NCBI RefSeq assembly: GCF_035306705.1
Contig: NZ_DATGNO010000148.1
Location: 1-22,977 of the forward strand
DNA from: Xanthomarina sp035306705
GTDB taxonomy: Bacteria > Bacteroidota > Bacteroidia > Flavobacteriales > Flavobacteriaceae
DNA length: 22,977 nt
Direction of reading: 5' to 3'
The notes beneath the pieces were generated by a model. It made no database searches, was not told the DNA's origin, and saw only the letters and a list, made by a program, of their open reading frames with translations. Within the stretch, counting starts at the first letter, position 1, and each line of letters opens with the position of its first letter. Of this stretch, positions 6,441 to 15,063 are shown piece by piece. The translations under genes and the position numbers were made by a program.

Positions 6441-8234
6441 ATGAGTCAAACACCTTTAGATATACAATTACAAACCTTGCCAAACGAACCTGGCGTGTAT
6501 CAATATTTTGATGCCAATGGAACTATTTTGTATGTTGGAAAGGCAAAAAACCTTAAAAAACGGGTAAGCTCTTACTTTACAAAACAACACGATTATGGAA
6601 AAACCAAAGTGCTTGTTAAAAAAATTGCCAGCATTAAGCATATTGTTGTCAATACCGAAACCGATGCGCTTTTACTTGAAAATAATTTAATAAAAAAATA
6701 CCAACCTAGATATAATGTTCTCTTAAAAGACGACAAATCCTATCCGTGGATTTGTATTAAAAACGAACGGTTTCCTAGAGTGTTTTCAACCAGACGTGTT
6801 ATAAAAGATGGGAGTGAGTATTTTGGCCCGTATACGAGTATGAAAACCGTTTCAACCTTGTTGGATTTAATAAGAGGCCTGTATAAACTAAGAACTTGTA
6901 CCTACGATCTATCCGAAGAAAAAATTAAGGCTGGAAAATATAAAGTCTGTTTAGAATATCATTTAGGGAATTGTAAGGGCCCGTGTGAAGGATTTCAAAC
7001 AGTAGAAGATTACAACGAGGATATTAAAGCTATTAGAGATATTTTAAAAGGAAATTTCAAGGATTCTTTATCGCAATTTAAACAGCAAATGAAACATTTT
7101 GCCGAAACGATGCAGTTTGAAGAAGCGCAAATTATTAAAGATAAAATTGGAATTTTAGAAAACTATCAAGCAAAATCTACTATTGTAAATCCAAAAATCA
7201 GCAATGTAGATGTGTTTTCAATTATTAGTGACGAAGGCTATGCCTATATCAATTTTCTACAATTGTCCTATGGGTCCATCATTCGATCACATACCTTAGA
7301 AATCAAGAAAAAACTTCAAGAACCAGATAAGGAATTGTTGGAATTGGCCATTGTTGAGTTAAGACAACGTTTTCATTCAAAATCCAAGGAAATTTATGTG
7401 CCATTTAAAATCAATTTAGGTGAAGATGTTAAGGTGTTTGTACCTCAATTAGGGGATAAAAAGCATATTTTGGACTTATCGATCAGAAACGCCAAATATT
7501 ATCGGTTAGAACAATTAAAACAAGTTAAAATTGTCGATCCAGATAGACATGCTAACCGGATTATGGCGCAAATGAAATCCGATTTACGTCTAAGTGAAGA
7601 GCCTAGACATATAGAGTGTTTCGATAACTCGAATATTCAAGGAACGCATCCCGTAGCTGCCTGCGTCGTGTTTAAAAACGGCAAACCAAGCAAAAAAGAT
7701 TACAGACATTTTAATATTAAAACGGTGGAAGGTCCAGACGATTTCGCCTCTATGGAAGAAGTGGTTTATAGACGTTATAAAAGATTACAGGATGAAGGAG
7801 GTGCCTTGCCACAGTTAATTGTCATCGATGGAGGAAAAGGACAACTGTCTTCGGCTTTAAAAAGTTTAGATGCGCTACAATTACGTCAAAAAATTGCAAT
7901 CGTAGGAATTGCAAAACGTTTGGAAGAATTATTCTATCCAGATGATCCAATTCCCTTATATTTAGATAAAAAAAGTGAAACCTTAAAAATCATTCAACAA
8001 CTTCGAAACGAAGCTCACAGATTTGGAATTGAGCATCATAGAAATAAAAGAAGTAAAACCGCTTTAAATACAGAGTTGGAAACCATTCCTGGAATAGGCG
8101 AGAAAACCATAGTCGATCTGTTAAAGGCTTTTAAATCTGTAAAACGAATTTCGAACGCCAAATTAGACGAGTTGGAGGATGTTGTAGGAGTTTCAAGAGC
8201 CCAAAAAATTTATAATTATTACCATAATTCATGA
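6441..8234 (+). CDS. uvrC: UvrABC system subunit C, excision endonuclease
   Basis: Makes the 3' and 5' incisions around bulky DNA lesions in nucleotide excision repair, together with UvrB. 597 residues, full length. The N-terminal GIY-YIG nuclease domain is seen as PGVYQYFDANGTILYVGKAK (about 17-36), with the conserved Glu in TDALLLENNLIKKYQPRYN. A Cys-bearing segment (TCTYDLSE, KVCLEYHLGNCKGPC) follows, then the UVR domain that contacts UvrB (around 211-244, MQFEEAQIIKDKI). The RNase H-like 5' nuclease shows its catalytic residues in ECFDNSNIQG, VIDGGKGQL and HRFGIEHHR. Two helix-hairpin-helix elements close the protein (IPGIGEKTIVDLLKAFKSV and VVGVSRAQKIYNYY). No truncation. Divergent from the rim operon and 83 bases before the patatin gene. 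Confidence 0.98.
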   Translation: MSQTPLDIQLQTLPNEPGVYQYFDANGTILYVGKAKNLKKRVSSYFTKQHDYGKTKVLVKKIASIKHIVVNTETDALLLENNLIKKYQPRYNVLLKDDKSYPWICIKNERFPRVFSTRRVIKDGSEYFGPYTSMKTVSTLLDLIRGLYKLRTCTYDLSEEKIKAGKYKVCLEYHLGNCKGPCEGFQTVEDYNEDIKAIRDILKGNFKDSLSQFKQQMKHFAETMQFEEAQIIKDKIGILENYQAKSTIVNPKISNVDVFSIISDEGYAYINFLQLSYGSIIRSHTLEIKKKLQEPDKELLELAIVELRQRFHSKSKEIYVPFKINLGEDVKVFVPQLGDKKHILDLSIRNAKYYRLEQLKQVKIVDPDRHANRIMAQMKSDLRLSEEPRHIECFDNSNIQGTHPVAACVVFKNGKPSKKDYRHFNIKTVEGPDDFASMEEVVYRRYKRLQDEGGALPQLIVIDGGKGQLSSALKSLDALQLRQKIAIVGIAKRLEELFYPDDPIPLYLDKKSETLKIIQQLRNEAHRFGIEHHRNKRSKTALNTELETIPGIGEKTIVDLLKAFKSVKRISNAKLDELEDVVGVSRAQKIYNYYHNS

Positions 8235-8317
8235 AACAGCTATGCCAAAGGTTCAACGCCCGGAGGAAACATTATTGGCTGTTCCATGTCACCTTAAAAA
8301 ACAATAGATATAAACAC

Positions 8318-10549
8318 ATGAAATATTTTTTAATAATCTTATTCCTGTTTATTTCCGGATTTACATTCTCTCAAAACAAGACTCAGGAGGATGTAAAAAT
8401 TGGTTTGGTATTAAGTGGAGGTGGCGCAAAAGGTCTAGCACATATTGGTGTGTTAAAAGTTATAGATAGTTTAGGAATTAGAATTGATTACGTAGCAGGA
8501 ACAAGTATGGGCGCTATCGTTGGGTCGCTTTATGCTACCGGGTATTCAGGTAAACAAATAGACTCTATTTTTAAAGGTGTTAATTTCGATAAAATTATAA
8601 ACGACGACCTGCCTAGAGCGGCAAAAACCTTTTATGAAAGAGATAATTCGGAGAGGTATGCCGTTACTTTGCCATTCGAAAACTTTAAACTCAGGTTGCC
8701 AACAGCCTTGTCTAGAGGTCAAAACACCTTGACCTTGCTTTCTCAGTTAACCTTACATGTTAGCAATATAGACGACTTTAGTAAACTTCCAATTCCATTT
8801 TTTTGTATTGCAACAAATATAGAAACAGGGAAAGCAGTCGTTTTGGATAAAGGCAATTTAGCTCAAGCCGTTACTGCAAGTGGTGCTTTTCCTTCATTGT
8901 TTCAGCCTATAATTGTAGATGGACAACTTTTAATCGATGGAGGCGTGGTTAATAATTACCCCATAGACGAATTAAAAGCAAAAGGTATGGACGTTATTAT
9001 TGGGGTTGATGTACAAGATGAATTAGCCACTAGAGATAAACTAAAATCTGCTCCAGATATTTTACTTCAAATCAATAATTACAGAACCATTAACGACATG
9101 AAGTTGAAGTCTAAAAAAACAGATATTTATATCAAACCAGATATTACCGACTTTACGGTGGTGTCCTTTAGCGATGGCGCACAAATAATAGCCAATGGCA
9201 AAATGGCGGCAACAAAGGAAATAGATGCCTTAAAACATGTGGCCTCCATGCAAACTGAAAAAGCCAGAAAACCCCTAGTTATTAAAGCGGTAGATAGTAT
9301 AAAGATTAATGCGATATATATTGACGGAAACCACAAATACACCAATGCGTATGTATTAGGAAAGCTGAAGTTTAAACAAGATGTTAAGATTAAATATAAA
9401 TCATACGTTGAAGGTGTAAACAACCTAGCAGCCACGAATAACTTCGATAATGTGATTCCCGAATTAATACCATCTGAAAACTCTGAAGGTTACGATATGC
9501 ACCTAACGCTTAAAGAAAGTAGTACAACCACCTTTTTTAAATTAGGAGTGCATTACGACGACTTATACAAAACAGCTGGTTTGATAAACCTAACCAAGAA
9601 AAAGCTGTTGATTAAAAACGACGTCCTTTCCTTCGATTTCATCGTGGGAGACAATATTAGATATAACTTTGAATACTATATAGACCAAGGTTTTTATTGG
9701 AGTGTTGGCTTGAGATCTAGGTACAACCAATTTAAAAAAGTAATTCCAGCCACCTCACTTCTAACCGACGAGGAATTGGAAATCATTAATGTGAACAAAC
9801 TCGATATGTCTTTAAAAGATTTAACCAATCAGTTTTATTTACAAACCCTGTTTACAAAAGATATGTTTTTAACCTTGGGTGCCGAACACAAAAAATTGAA
9901 AATTACTTCAGAAACCGTATTAACAGGAACAAGCACGGAAGAAACCACCTTTGAAAATAGCGACTATTTAAGTTTATTTGGAAAACTAAAATTTGACTCC
10001 TACGACCATAAGTATTTTCCTAAAAGTGGGTTTTATCTTAATGGCGACTTTCATCTGTATCTATACTCTTCAGATTATAACAATAATTTTAACGAATTTT
10101 CTATCGCTAAAGCAACTTTTGGGTATTCGTATAGTTTTAATAAAAAACTAACAGCCAATATTACAACTCAAGGCGGTTTTAATATTGGTGAAAACGACAA
10201 TCCATACTTAAATTTTGCGCTTGGTGGCTACGGGGTAGACTATATAAACAACTTCGATTCTTTTTATGGATACGATTTTATAGCACTTTCAGGAAACAGT
10301 TTTGTAAAAGGGGTTCTTACTTTGGATTACGAGATTTTTAAGAAAAACCACATAAATATAGCAGCCAATTTCTCCAATATTGCAGATAATATTTTTGACG
10401 ATGGCGAATGGTTTACCTCTCCAGATTATTCGGGCTATGCTATTGGATATGCTTTAGAAACATTTATTGGACCAATTGAATTAAAATATACCTATTCTCC
10501 CGAAACCAAAAAAAGTATTTGGTTTTTTAATTTGGGGTTTTGGTTTTAA
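8318..10549 (+). CDS. Patatin-like phospholipase fused to POTRA and Omp85-type beta-barrel (PlpD-like, type Vd)
   Basis: 743-residue outer membrane protein. Signal peptide MKYFLIILFLFISGFTFSQ; the frame is open back to 8231, but a signal peptide starting at 8318 fixes the start. The patatin domain (about 26-320) has the oxyanion motif SGGGAKG (33-39), the nucleophile elbow GTSMG with Ser63, and Asp207 in the DGG motif, so the Ser-Asp dyad of a lipolytic acyl hydrolase is intact. One POTRA-like domain follows (SIKINAIYIDGNHKYTNAYV, about 330-400). The rest is aromatic-rich beta barrel ending in a terminal Phe (FNLGFWF), typical of BamA-inserted proteins. By analogy with PlpD, the lipase domain is predicted to sit at or beyond the outer membrane; the substrate is unknown. 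No terminator is obvious downstream. Confidence 0.92.
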   Translation: MKYFLIILFLFISGFTFSQNKTQEDVKIGLVLSGGGAKGLAHIGVLKVIDSLGIRIDYVAGTSMGAIVGSLYATGYSGKQIDSIFKGVNFDKIINDDLPRAAKTFYERDNSERYAVTLPFENFKLRLPTALSRGQNTLTLLSQLTLHVSNIDDFSKLPIPFFCIATNIETGKAVVLDKGNLAQAVTASGAFPSLFQPIIVDGQLLIDGGVVNNYPIDELKAKGMDVIIGVDVQDELATRDKLKSAPDILLQINNYRTINDMKLKSKKTDIYIKPDITDFTVVSFSDGAQIIANGKMAATKEIDALKHVASMQTEKARKPLVIKAVDSIKINAIYIDGNHKYTNAYVLGKLKFKQDVKIKYKSYVEGVNNLAATNNFDNVIPELIPSENSEGYDMHLTLKESSTTTFFKLGVHYDDLYKTAGLINLTKKKLLIKNDVLSFDFIVGDNIRYNFEYYIDQGFYWSVGLRSRYNQFKKVIPATSLLTDEELEIINVNKLDMSLKDLTNQFYLQTLFTKDMFLTLGAEHKKLKITSETVLTGTSTEETTFENSDYLSLFGKLKFDSYDHKYFPKSGFYLNGDFHLYLYSSDYNNNFNEFSIAKATFGYSYSFNKKLTANITTQGGFNIGENDNPYLNFALGGYGVDYINNFDSFYGYDFIALSGNSFVKGVLTLDYEIFKKNHINIAANFSNIADNIFDDGEWFTSPDYSGYAIGYALETFIGPIELKYTYSPETKKSIWFFNLGFWF

Positions 10550-10701
10550 TGTTTCTTCAAGAATTGAAATTCTAACATTTTCTTAAAATAAATTGTCATA
10601 AATATTTCCGATATTTGAAGACGATGAAATATTTTTGGACAGATTTACTTTCATATCTCCAATTTCTTATCAAAAGAAATCCGGAATAAACTGGCTTATT
10701 T

Positions 10702-10717
10702 TGTATCTTTAGATACA
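10702..10717. promoter_or_regulatory. Perfect palindrome upstream of hmgA, candidate operator
   Basis: TGTATCT-TT-AGATACA: seven-base arms around a two-base spacer, 85 bases upstream of the hmgA start codon in a 252-base gap (10550-10801). A compact dyad of this size fits a dimeric transcription factor site better than a terminator, as there is no T tract. The same gap also holds a looser inverted repeat at 10723-10751 and a weak six-base hairpin at 10560-10573, just after the patatin gene. Confidence 0.4.
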
Positions 10718-10722
10718 TTTTA

Positions 10723-10751
10723 TTTAAGTATAATTTGGGTTTGGACTTAAA
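10723..10751. repeat. Spaced inverted repeat upstream of hmgA
   Basis: TTTAAGT (10723-10729) and its complement ACTTAAA (10745-10751) flank a 15-base spacer containing TAATTTGGG. It lies 50 bases before the hmgA start and next to the palindrome at 10702-10717. It may be part of the promoter or operator, but seven-base arms in AT-rich DNA can arise by chance. Confidence 0.25.
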
Positions 10752-10801
10752 CCGAAAATTTAATTCTTAACTCATCACTTCTAACTAATAACTTTTAAGA
10801 A

Positions 10802-11956
10802 ATGCCATTTTATCATAAACTAGGGAAAATTCCACCTAAAAGACACACGCAGTTTAAAAAACCAGATGGAAGCTTGTATAGCGAACAGCTGTTTGGAACC
10901 ATTGGTTTTGACGGTATGTATACAAACTCATACCACGAACAGCGTCCAACGCAAGTTAAGGCCATTAATAAGCAATACAGTGTTGCGCCAAAAATAGCTA
11001 AGGAAAACAGCATCCAATCCTATCGTTTTAGAGGCTTTGAAGTGAAACCGGAAAACGATTATTTGGATAGTCGAAAAACGGTCCTTACCAATAGCGATTG
11101 CAGCATTATTCTTGCGGCACCAAAGCATTCTACAACGGATTATTTTTATAAAAACTCCGATGCAGACGAATGTATTTTCATTCACAAAGGCACTGGAAAA
11201 TTACGGACACATTTAGGGAATTTGGATTTCAAGTATGGAGATTATCTTATTGTACCAAGAGGAACCATTTATAAAATGGATTTCGATACAGAGGACAACA
11301 GGTTGTTTATAGTGGAGTCTAGAAGACCTATTTATACGCCAAAAAGGTATAGAAACTGGTTTGGGCAACTCTTGGAGCATTCCCCTTATTGTGAAAGAGA
11401 TCTTCGTAGACCTGAAGAATTGGAAACGTATAACGAATCGGGCGATTTTCTAATGAAGGTTAAAAAACAAGACGATATCTTCGAGATGGTTTACGCTTCA
11501 CATCCATTTGATGTGGTAGGTTACGACGGCTATAGCTATCCGTACGCGCTCTCAATTCACGATTTTGAACCCATTACTGGACGCATCCATCAGCCACCAC
11601 CAGTACATCAAACCTTTGAAACGGATGCCATGGTAATTTGTAGTTTTGTCCCAAGATTGTACGATTATCATCCTTTATCAATTCCTGCTCCCTACAACCA
11701 TAGCAATATTGATAGCGATGAGGTTCTGTATTATGTAGATGGCGATTTTATGAGTAGAAACGATGTCGATGCTGGACACATATCCTTGCATCCTGCGGGT
11801 ATTGCACATGGACCACATCCAGGAGCGGTAGAGCGTAGTATAGGAAAAGTGAAAACGGACGAATTGGCGGTTATGGTCGATACGTTCAAACCGTTAAAAG
11901 TAACAGAAGAAGCATTGAAAATTGCGGATGAAGATTATTTTAAATCTTGGCTGTAG
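10802..11956 (+). CDS. hmgA: Homogentisate 1,2-dioxygenase
   Basis: Fe(II) enzyme of the cytoplasm that opens the ring of homogentisate to maleylacetoacetate, the third step of tyrosine/phenylalanine breakdown. 384 residues, the shorter form seen in Bacteroidota. The N-terminus (HKLGKIPPKRHTQFKKPDG, then EQLFGTIGFDGMYTNSYH) is typical of the family. The likely iron triad is His300, Glu307 and His336 (in NHSNIDSDE and AGIAHGPHPG). The 36-residue spacing between the two histidines equals that of human HGD (His335 and His371), but the exact placement is my alignment by eye. It is followed 95 bases later by hppD, which makes its substrate, so the two form a pathway pair. Confidence 0.95.
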   Translation: MPFYHKLGKIPPKRHTQFKKPDGSLYSEQLFGTIGFDGMYTNSYHEQRPTQVKAINKQYSVAPKIAKENSIQSYRFRGFEVKPENDYLDSRKTVLTNSDCSIILAAPKHSTTDYFYKNSDADECIFIHKGTGKLRTHLGNLDFKYGDYLIVPRGTIYKMDFDTEDNRLFIVESRRPIYTPKRYRNWFGQLLEHSPYCERDLRRPEELETYNESGDFLMKVKKQDDIFEMVYASHPFDVVGYDGYSYPYALSIHDFEPITGRIHQPPPVHQTFETDAMVICSFVPRLYDYHPLSIPAPYNHSNIDSDEVLYYVDGDFMSRNDVDAGHISLHPAGIAHGPHPGAVERSIGKVKTDELAVMVDTFKPLKVTEEALKIADEDYFKSWL

Positions 11957-11968
11957 TCGATATATAAT

Positions 11969-12035
11969 TCCTGTAAGATCAGGATTCAAATAAATTAAAA
12001 AGTTTAATTAATAAGATTCCCGACTTTACGGGAAT
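11969..12035. repeat. Two small hairpins between hmgA and hppD
   Basis: The 95-base gap carries TCCTG-TAAGAT-CAGGA (11969-11984) and ATTCCCG-ACTTTA-CGGGAAT (12016-12035), each with a six-base loop. Neither is followed by a T tract, so they are poor terminators. They could be dispersed intergenic repeats or mRNA processing/stability elements in an hmgA-hppD transcript. The second ends 16 bases before the hppD start. Confidence 0.5.
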
Positions 12036-12051
12036 AACAAAAGTAAACACA

Positions 12052-13212
12052 ATGAGTAAAGAAATTAAATCAGTAGAATACGGATTAGAAAAAATATTTG
12101 AAGGTGCGCAAGATTTCCTTCCGTTATTAGGCACAGACTATGTAGAGTTTTACGTAGGCAACGCAAAACAAGCAGCACATTTTTACAAAACAGCCTTCGG
12201 TTTTCAATCGTATGCGTATAAAGGCTTGGAAACAGGGTCTCGAGATGAGGTTAGTTATGTGTTAAAACAAGATAAAATCCGTTTGGTGCTTACAACACCT
12301 TTAAACAGTAAATCTCCAATTAACGATCATATCGTAAAACATGGAGATGGTGTTAAAGTTATAGCTTTATGGGTGGAAGACGCTAGAAGTGCATACGAGG
12401 AAACGACCAAACGTGGGGCTAAATCCTATATGGAACCAACAGTAGAAACAGACGAACATGGAGAAGTTGTTCGAGCAGGAATTTATACCTATGGAGAAAC
12501 CGTTCACATGTTTGTAGAGCGTAAAAATTACAAAGGACAATTTATGCCTGGATATAGAGAATGGAAATCCGATTATAATCCAGAACCAACCGGTCTTAAA
12601 TTTATCGATCATATGGTAGGTAACGTAGGTTGGAATGAAATGAATACTTGGGTAAAATGGTATGAGGATGTTATGGGATTTGTGAATTTCCTGTCTTTCG
12701 ACGACAAGCAAATCCATACAGAATACTCGGCTTTAATGAGTAAAGTAATGAGTAATGGAAACGGAAGAATCAAGTTCCCGATTAATGAGCCTGCTGAAGG
12801 AAAAAAGAGATCGCAAATTGAAGAATACTTGGATTTTTACGAAGGTCCAGGCGTACAACATATTGCTGTAGCCACAGATGATATTATCAAAACCGTCTCA
12901 CAATTACGCGCTAGAGGGGTTGAGTTTTTATCGACACCTCCAGAAGATTATTACCAATCTGTTCCTGGACGTTTGGAAGAATTTAGTCACGAGTTGCGTG
13001 AAGACATAGAAACCTTAAAAAAATTAGGAATCATGATTGATGCAGACGAGGAAGGTTATTTACTGCAAATCTTTACCAAACCAGTAGAAGACAGGCCAAC
13101 ACTGTTTTTCGAAATTATTCAGAGAATGGGAGCACGTGGTTTCGGTGCTGGAAACTTTAAAGCTCTTTTCGAGTCTATTGAACGCGAACAAGCTTTAAGA
13201 GGCACATTATAA
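12052..13212 (+). CDS. hppD: 4-hydroxyphenylpyruvate dioxygenase
   Basis: Converts 4-hydroxyphenylpyruvate to homogentisate using Fe(II) and O2, the second step of tyrosine catabolism. 386 residues with the two vicinal-oxygen-chelate halves: the N-terminal half around YVEFYVGNAKQAAHFYKTAF, the catalytic half from KFIDHMVGNV onward. The iron ligands are His187 (DHMVGN), His270 (GVQHIAV) and Glu354 (FFEIIQR). Their spacing resembles that of characterised enzymes. The C-terminal helix RGFGAGNFKALFESIE, which gates the active site, is intact. It directly supplies the substrate of the upstream hmgA product. A terminator follows 24 bases after the stop. Confidence 0.97.
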   Translation: MSKEIKSVEYGLEKIFEGAQDFLPLLGTDYVEFYVGNAKQAAHFYKTAFGFQSYAYKGLETGSRDEVSYVLKQDKIRLVLTTPLNSKSPINDHIVKHGDGVKVIALWVEDARSAYEETTKRGAKSYMEPTVETDEHGEVVRAGIYTYGETVHMFVERKNYKGQFMPGYREWKSDYNPEPTGLKFIDHMVGNVGWNEMNTWVKWYEDVMGFVNFLSFDDKQIHTEYSALMSKVMSNGNGRIKFPINEPAEGKKRSQIEEYLDFYEGPGVQHIAVATDDIIKTVSQLRARGVEFLSTPPEDYYQSVPGRLEEFSHELREDIETLKKLGIMIDADEEGYLLQIFTKPVEDRPTLFFEIIQRMGARGFGAGNFKALFESIEREQALRGTL

Positions 13213-13236
13213 CAAATGTTTAACTAAAACAATCTT

Positions 13237-13271
13237 AAAAACTCTATCTATTTATCCGATAGAGTTTTTTT
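13237..13271 (+). terminator. Rho-independent terminator after hppD
   Basis: A 12-base stem (13237-13248 with 13258-13269, core ACTCTATC/GATAGAGT) with a 9-base loop and a T tract to 13271. It closes the hmgA-hppD unit and separates it from the kynA operon. Confidence 0.88.
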
Positions 13272-13277
13272 GTTTTA

Positions 13278-13285
13278 TACATTTG
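13278..13285 (+). promoter_or_regulatory. Candidate -7 promoter element for the DUF3108-kynA operon (TACATTTG)
   Basis: Exact TAnnTTTG match 72 bases before the chosen start of the DUF3108 gene and immediately after the hppD terminator, where a new operon promoter is expected. A proper -33 element is not visible, because the terminator occupies that region. Confidence 0.45.
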
Positions 13286-13357
13286 GAATGGTAATTGTAA
13301 TTGTTGGGTTAAGCAATAAGATTGTTTTCAATAAGTTACATGTATAGATATATAATT

Positions 13358-14140
13358 ATGAAAAAAATAGTTCTAATACTTCTAAGTCTAGTCTGTGTTT
13401 CTAGTGTTTTTGCCCAAAAGGAAAGTTCCTTTGGACATGGCGAATGGTTCCGATTTGAAATGAGTTATAGTGGGTTTTTAAAAGCTGGAGAGGCAACGAT
13501 CTCAGTTAAAAAAGACACCTATAAAAACAAACCCGTATATCATGTAGTTGGCAAAGGCTGGACCACAGGTGCTATTAAATGGTTTTTCAAAGTAGAAGAT
13601 AGGTATGAAAGTTATTTTGATAGGGAAAACATCATGCCTTATAAGTTTATAAGGGATATTAACGAAGGAGGACATACCAAAAACATAGAAATCGAATTCG
13701 ATCAAGTAAATAACAAAGCCTACGTTAACAATATCAAACACGATAGAAAAAAGGTTTTTGATACAAAACCCAATATCCAAGACATGATTTCGACCTTTTA
13801 TTACCTAAGGGACAATCTGGACATCTCAAATCTCCAGGTTGGAAATGAAGTACATGTAGACATGTTTTTTGATGATGAAAACTATGGCTTTAAATTAAAA
13901 TACCTTGGAAAAGAGACTATTGACACAAGATTTGGAAGGGTAGATGCTTTAAAATTCAGACCTTATGTTATGGCTGGAAGAGTTTTTAAGGAAGAAGAAA
14001 GCTTGACGCTTTGGGTCTCAAATGATAAAAATAAAGTACCTTTACGTATTCAAGCAAATCTTGCCGTCGGCTCTTTAAGAGCAGACCTGGATGCTTTTAA
14101 AGGACTAAAACACCCATTTAAAATAATAGTAAAAAAATAA
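13358..14140 (+). CDS. Exported DUF3108-family protein
   Basis: 260 residues from ATG 13358; the frame opens at 13322, but a clean signal peptide (MKKIVLILLSLVCVSSVFAQ) starts here. The mature protein matches the DUF3108 pattern: FEMSYSGFLKAGEATISV near the N-terminus, WFFKVEDRYESYFD, then FGRVDALKFRP and a C-terminal LTLWVSNDKNKVPLRIQ. The fold is beta-rich and probably periplasmic. Its biochemical role is unknown. It is the first gene of a tight operon; its stop overlaps the kynA start by one base (TAATG). This couples an envelope protein to a cytoplasmic tryptophan enzyme, and I see no biochemical explanation for that. Confidence 0.85.
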   Translation: MKKIVLILLSLVCVSSVFAQKESSFGHGEWFRFEMSYSGFLKAGEATISVKKDTYKNKPVYHVVGKGWTTGAIKWFFKVEDRYESYFDRENIMPYKFIRDINEGGHTKNIEIEFDQVNNKAYVNNIKHDRKKVFDTKPNIQDMISTFYYLRDNLDISNLQVGNEVHVDMFFDDENYGFKLKYLGKETIDTRFGRVDALKFRPYVMAGRVFKEEESLTLWVSNDKNKVPLRIQANLAVGSLRADLDAFKGLKHPFKIIVKK

Positions 14141-15063
14141 TGGAAATAGATAAAGAACTAACCGGGAAGCTACATGATAAATTTGAGGCCATTGGACAAG
14201 ATTTAAACGTCCATTTACAAGGCTTATTATACAGTAAACCCATGAATTATTGGGATTATATCCAAACAGATGCGTTGTTGGATCTTCAAACCCAGCGTAC
14301 GGTATTGCCAGACGAGATGGTATTTATCATGTACCACCAAATAAACGAATTATTGTTTAAAATGATTCTTTGGGAAATAGATCAGGTCGCCAAATCAGAC
14401 CATGTGGATGCAAATTTCTTTTCGGACAAACTGATGCGTGTAAGTAGATATTTCGACATGCTAACCTCTTCCTTCGAAATTATGAAGGATGGTATGGACA
14501 TAGAACAATACAATAAATTTAGAAACACCTTGACACCTGCAAGCGGATTCCAAAGTGCGCAATATAGAAAAATTGAGTTGGCTTCTACAGAGCTTATCAA
14601 CCTGATAGATAATAGATTTAGAAAAACAATAGACCGAAATACATCTTTTGAACACGCTTTTAACCATTTGTATTGGCAAGCTGCAGGAAAAGACTACGAA
14701 ACTGGTAAGAAATCCTATTTATTAACAGTTTTTGAAGAAAGATACAAAGATGAATTTATTAGATTTGCCCAATTCTATAATACCAACAACATGTGGACTA
14801 AGTTTAAAGAGCTACCACAGGAGGTTAGAGAAGATAAAGAACTAATAAAAGCCATGCGCCATTACGACCATACGGTTAATATTAAATGGGTGATGGCACA
14901 TTATAAAACAGCAAATCACTATTTAAATATAGGAGGTAAAACAGCTGAAGCAACAGGAGGAAGTGAATGGACAAAATACATGCATCCAAAATATCAAAGA
15001 AGAATATTTTTCCCAGAATTATGGAGCGAGCAAGAATTAAAGGAGTGGGGAGAAAATGTCTAA
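14140..15063 (+). CDS. kynA: Tryptophan 2,3-dioxygenase
   Basis: Haem enzyme that oxidises L-tryptophan to N-formylkynurenine, the entry step of the kynurenine pathway. 307 residues, all helical. Family hallmarks are MNYWDYIQTDALLDLQ near the N-terminus (substrate pocket), VFIMYHQINELLFKMILWEI, the TPASGFQSAQYRKIE motif and the C-terminal EATGGSEW (the GTGGS-like loop over the haem). The proximal haem histidine should lie in AHYKTANHYL, either His254 or His260. Compared with Xanthomonas TDO, the haem-loop segment is longer and reads ATGGS rather than GTGGS, consistent with a Bacteroidota subgroup. It is coupled by one-base overlaps to the genes on both sides. Other kynurenine pathway genes are not in the window. 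Confidence 0.95.
   Translation: MEIDKELTGKLHDKFEAIGQDLNVHLQGLLYSKPMNYWDYIQTDALLDLQTQRTVLPDEMVFIMYHQINELLFKMILWEIDQVAKSDHVDANFFSDKLMRVSRYFDMLTSSFEIMKDGMDIEQYNKFRNTLTPASGFQSAQYRKIELASTELINLIDNRFRKTIDRNTSFEHAFNHLYWQAAGKDYETGKKSYLLTVFEERYKDEFIRFAQFYNTNNMWTKFKELPQEVREDKELIKAMRHYDHTVNIKWVMAHYKTANHYLNIGGKTAEATGGSEWTKYMHPKYQRRIFFPELWSEQELKEWGENV

Noticed and set aside
10560..10573. AGAATT-GA-AATTCT hairpin after the patatin gene as a terminator
   Set aside because: The stem is almost all A/T with a two-base loop and no T tract, so a poor terminator.
10630..10637. TATTTTTG as the hmgA promoter
   Set aside because: It would leave a leader of about 160 bases and no -33 partner fits; the true start cannot be decided from this motif.
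13322..13357. Longer start for the DUF3108 protein
   Set aside because: The signal peptide begins cleanly at 13358.
14967..15062. Longer start for the M23 lipoprotein inside kynA
   Set aside because: It would bury the lipoprotein signal; the TAATG-coupled start at 15063 places the lipobox Cys at residue 12.
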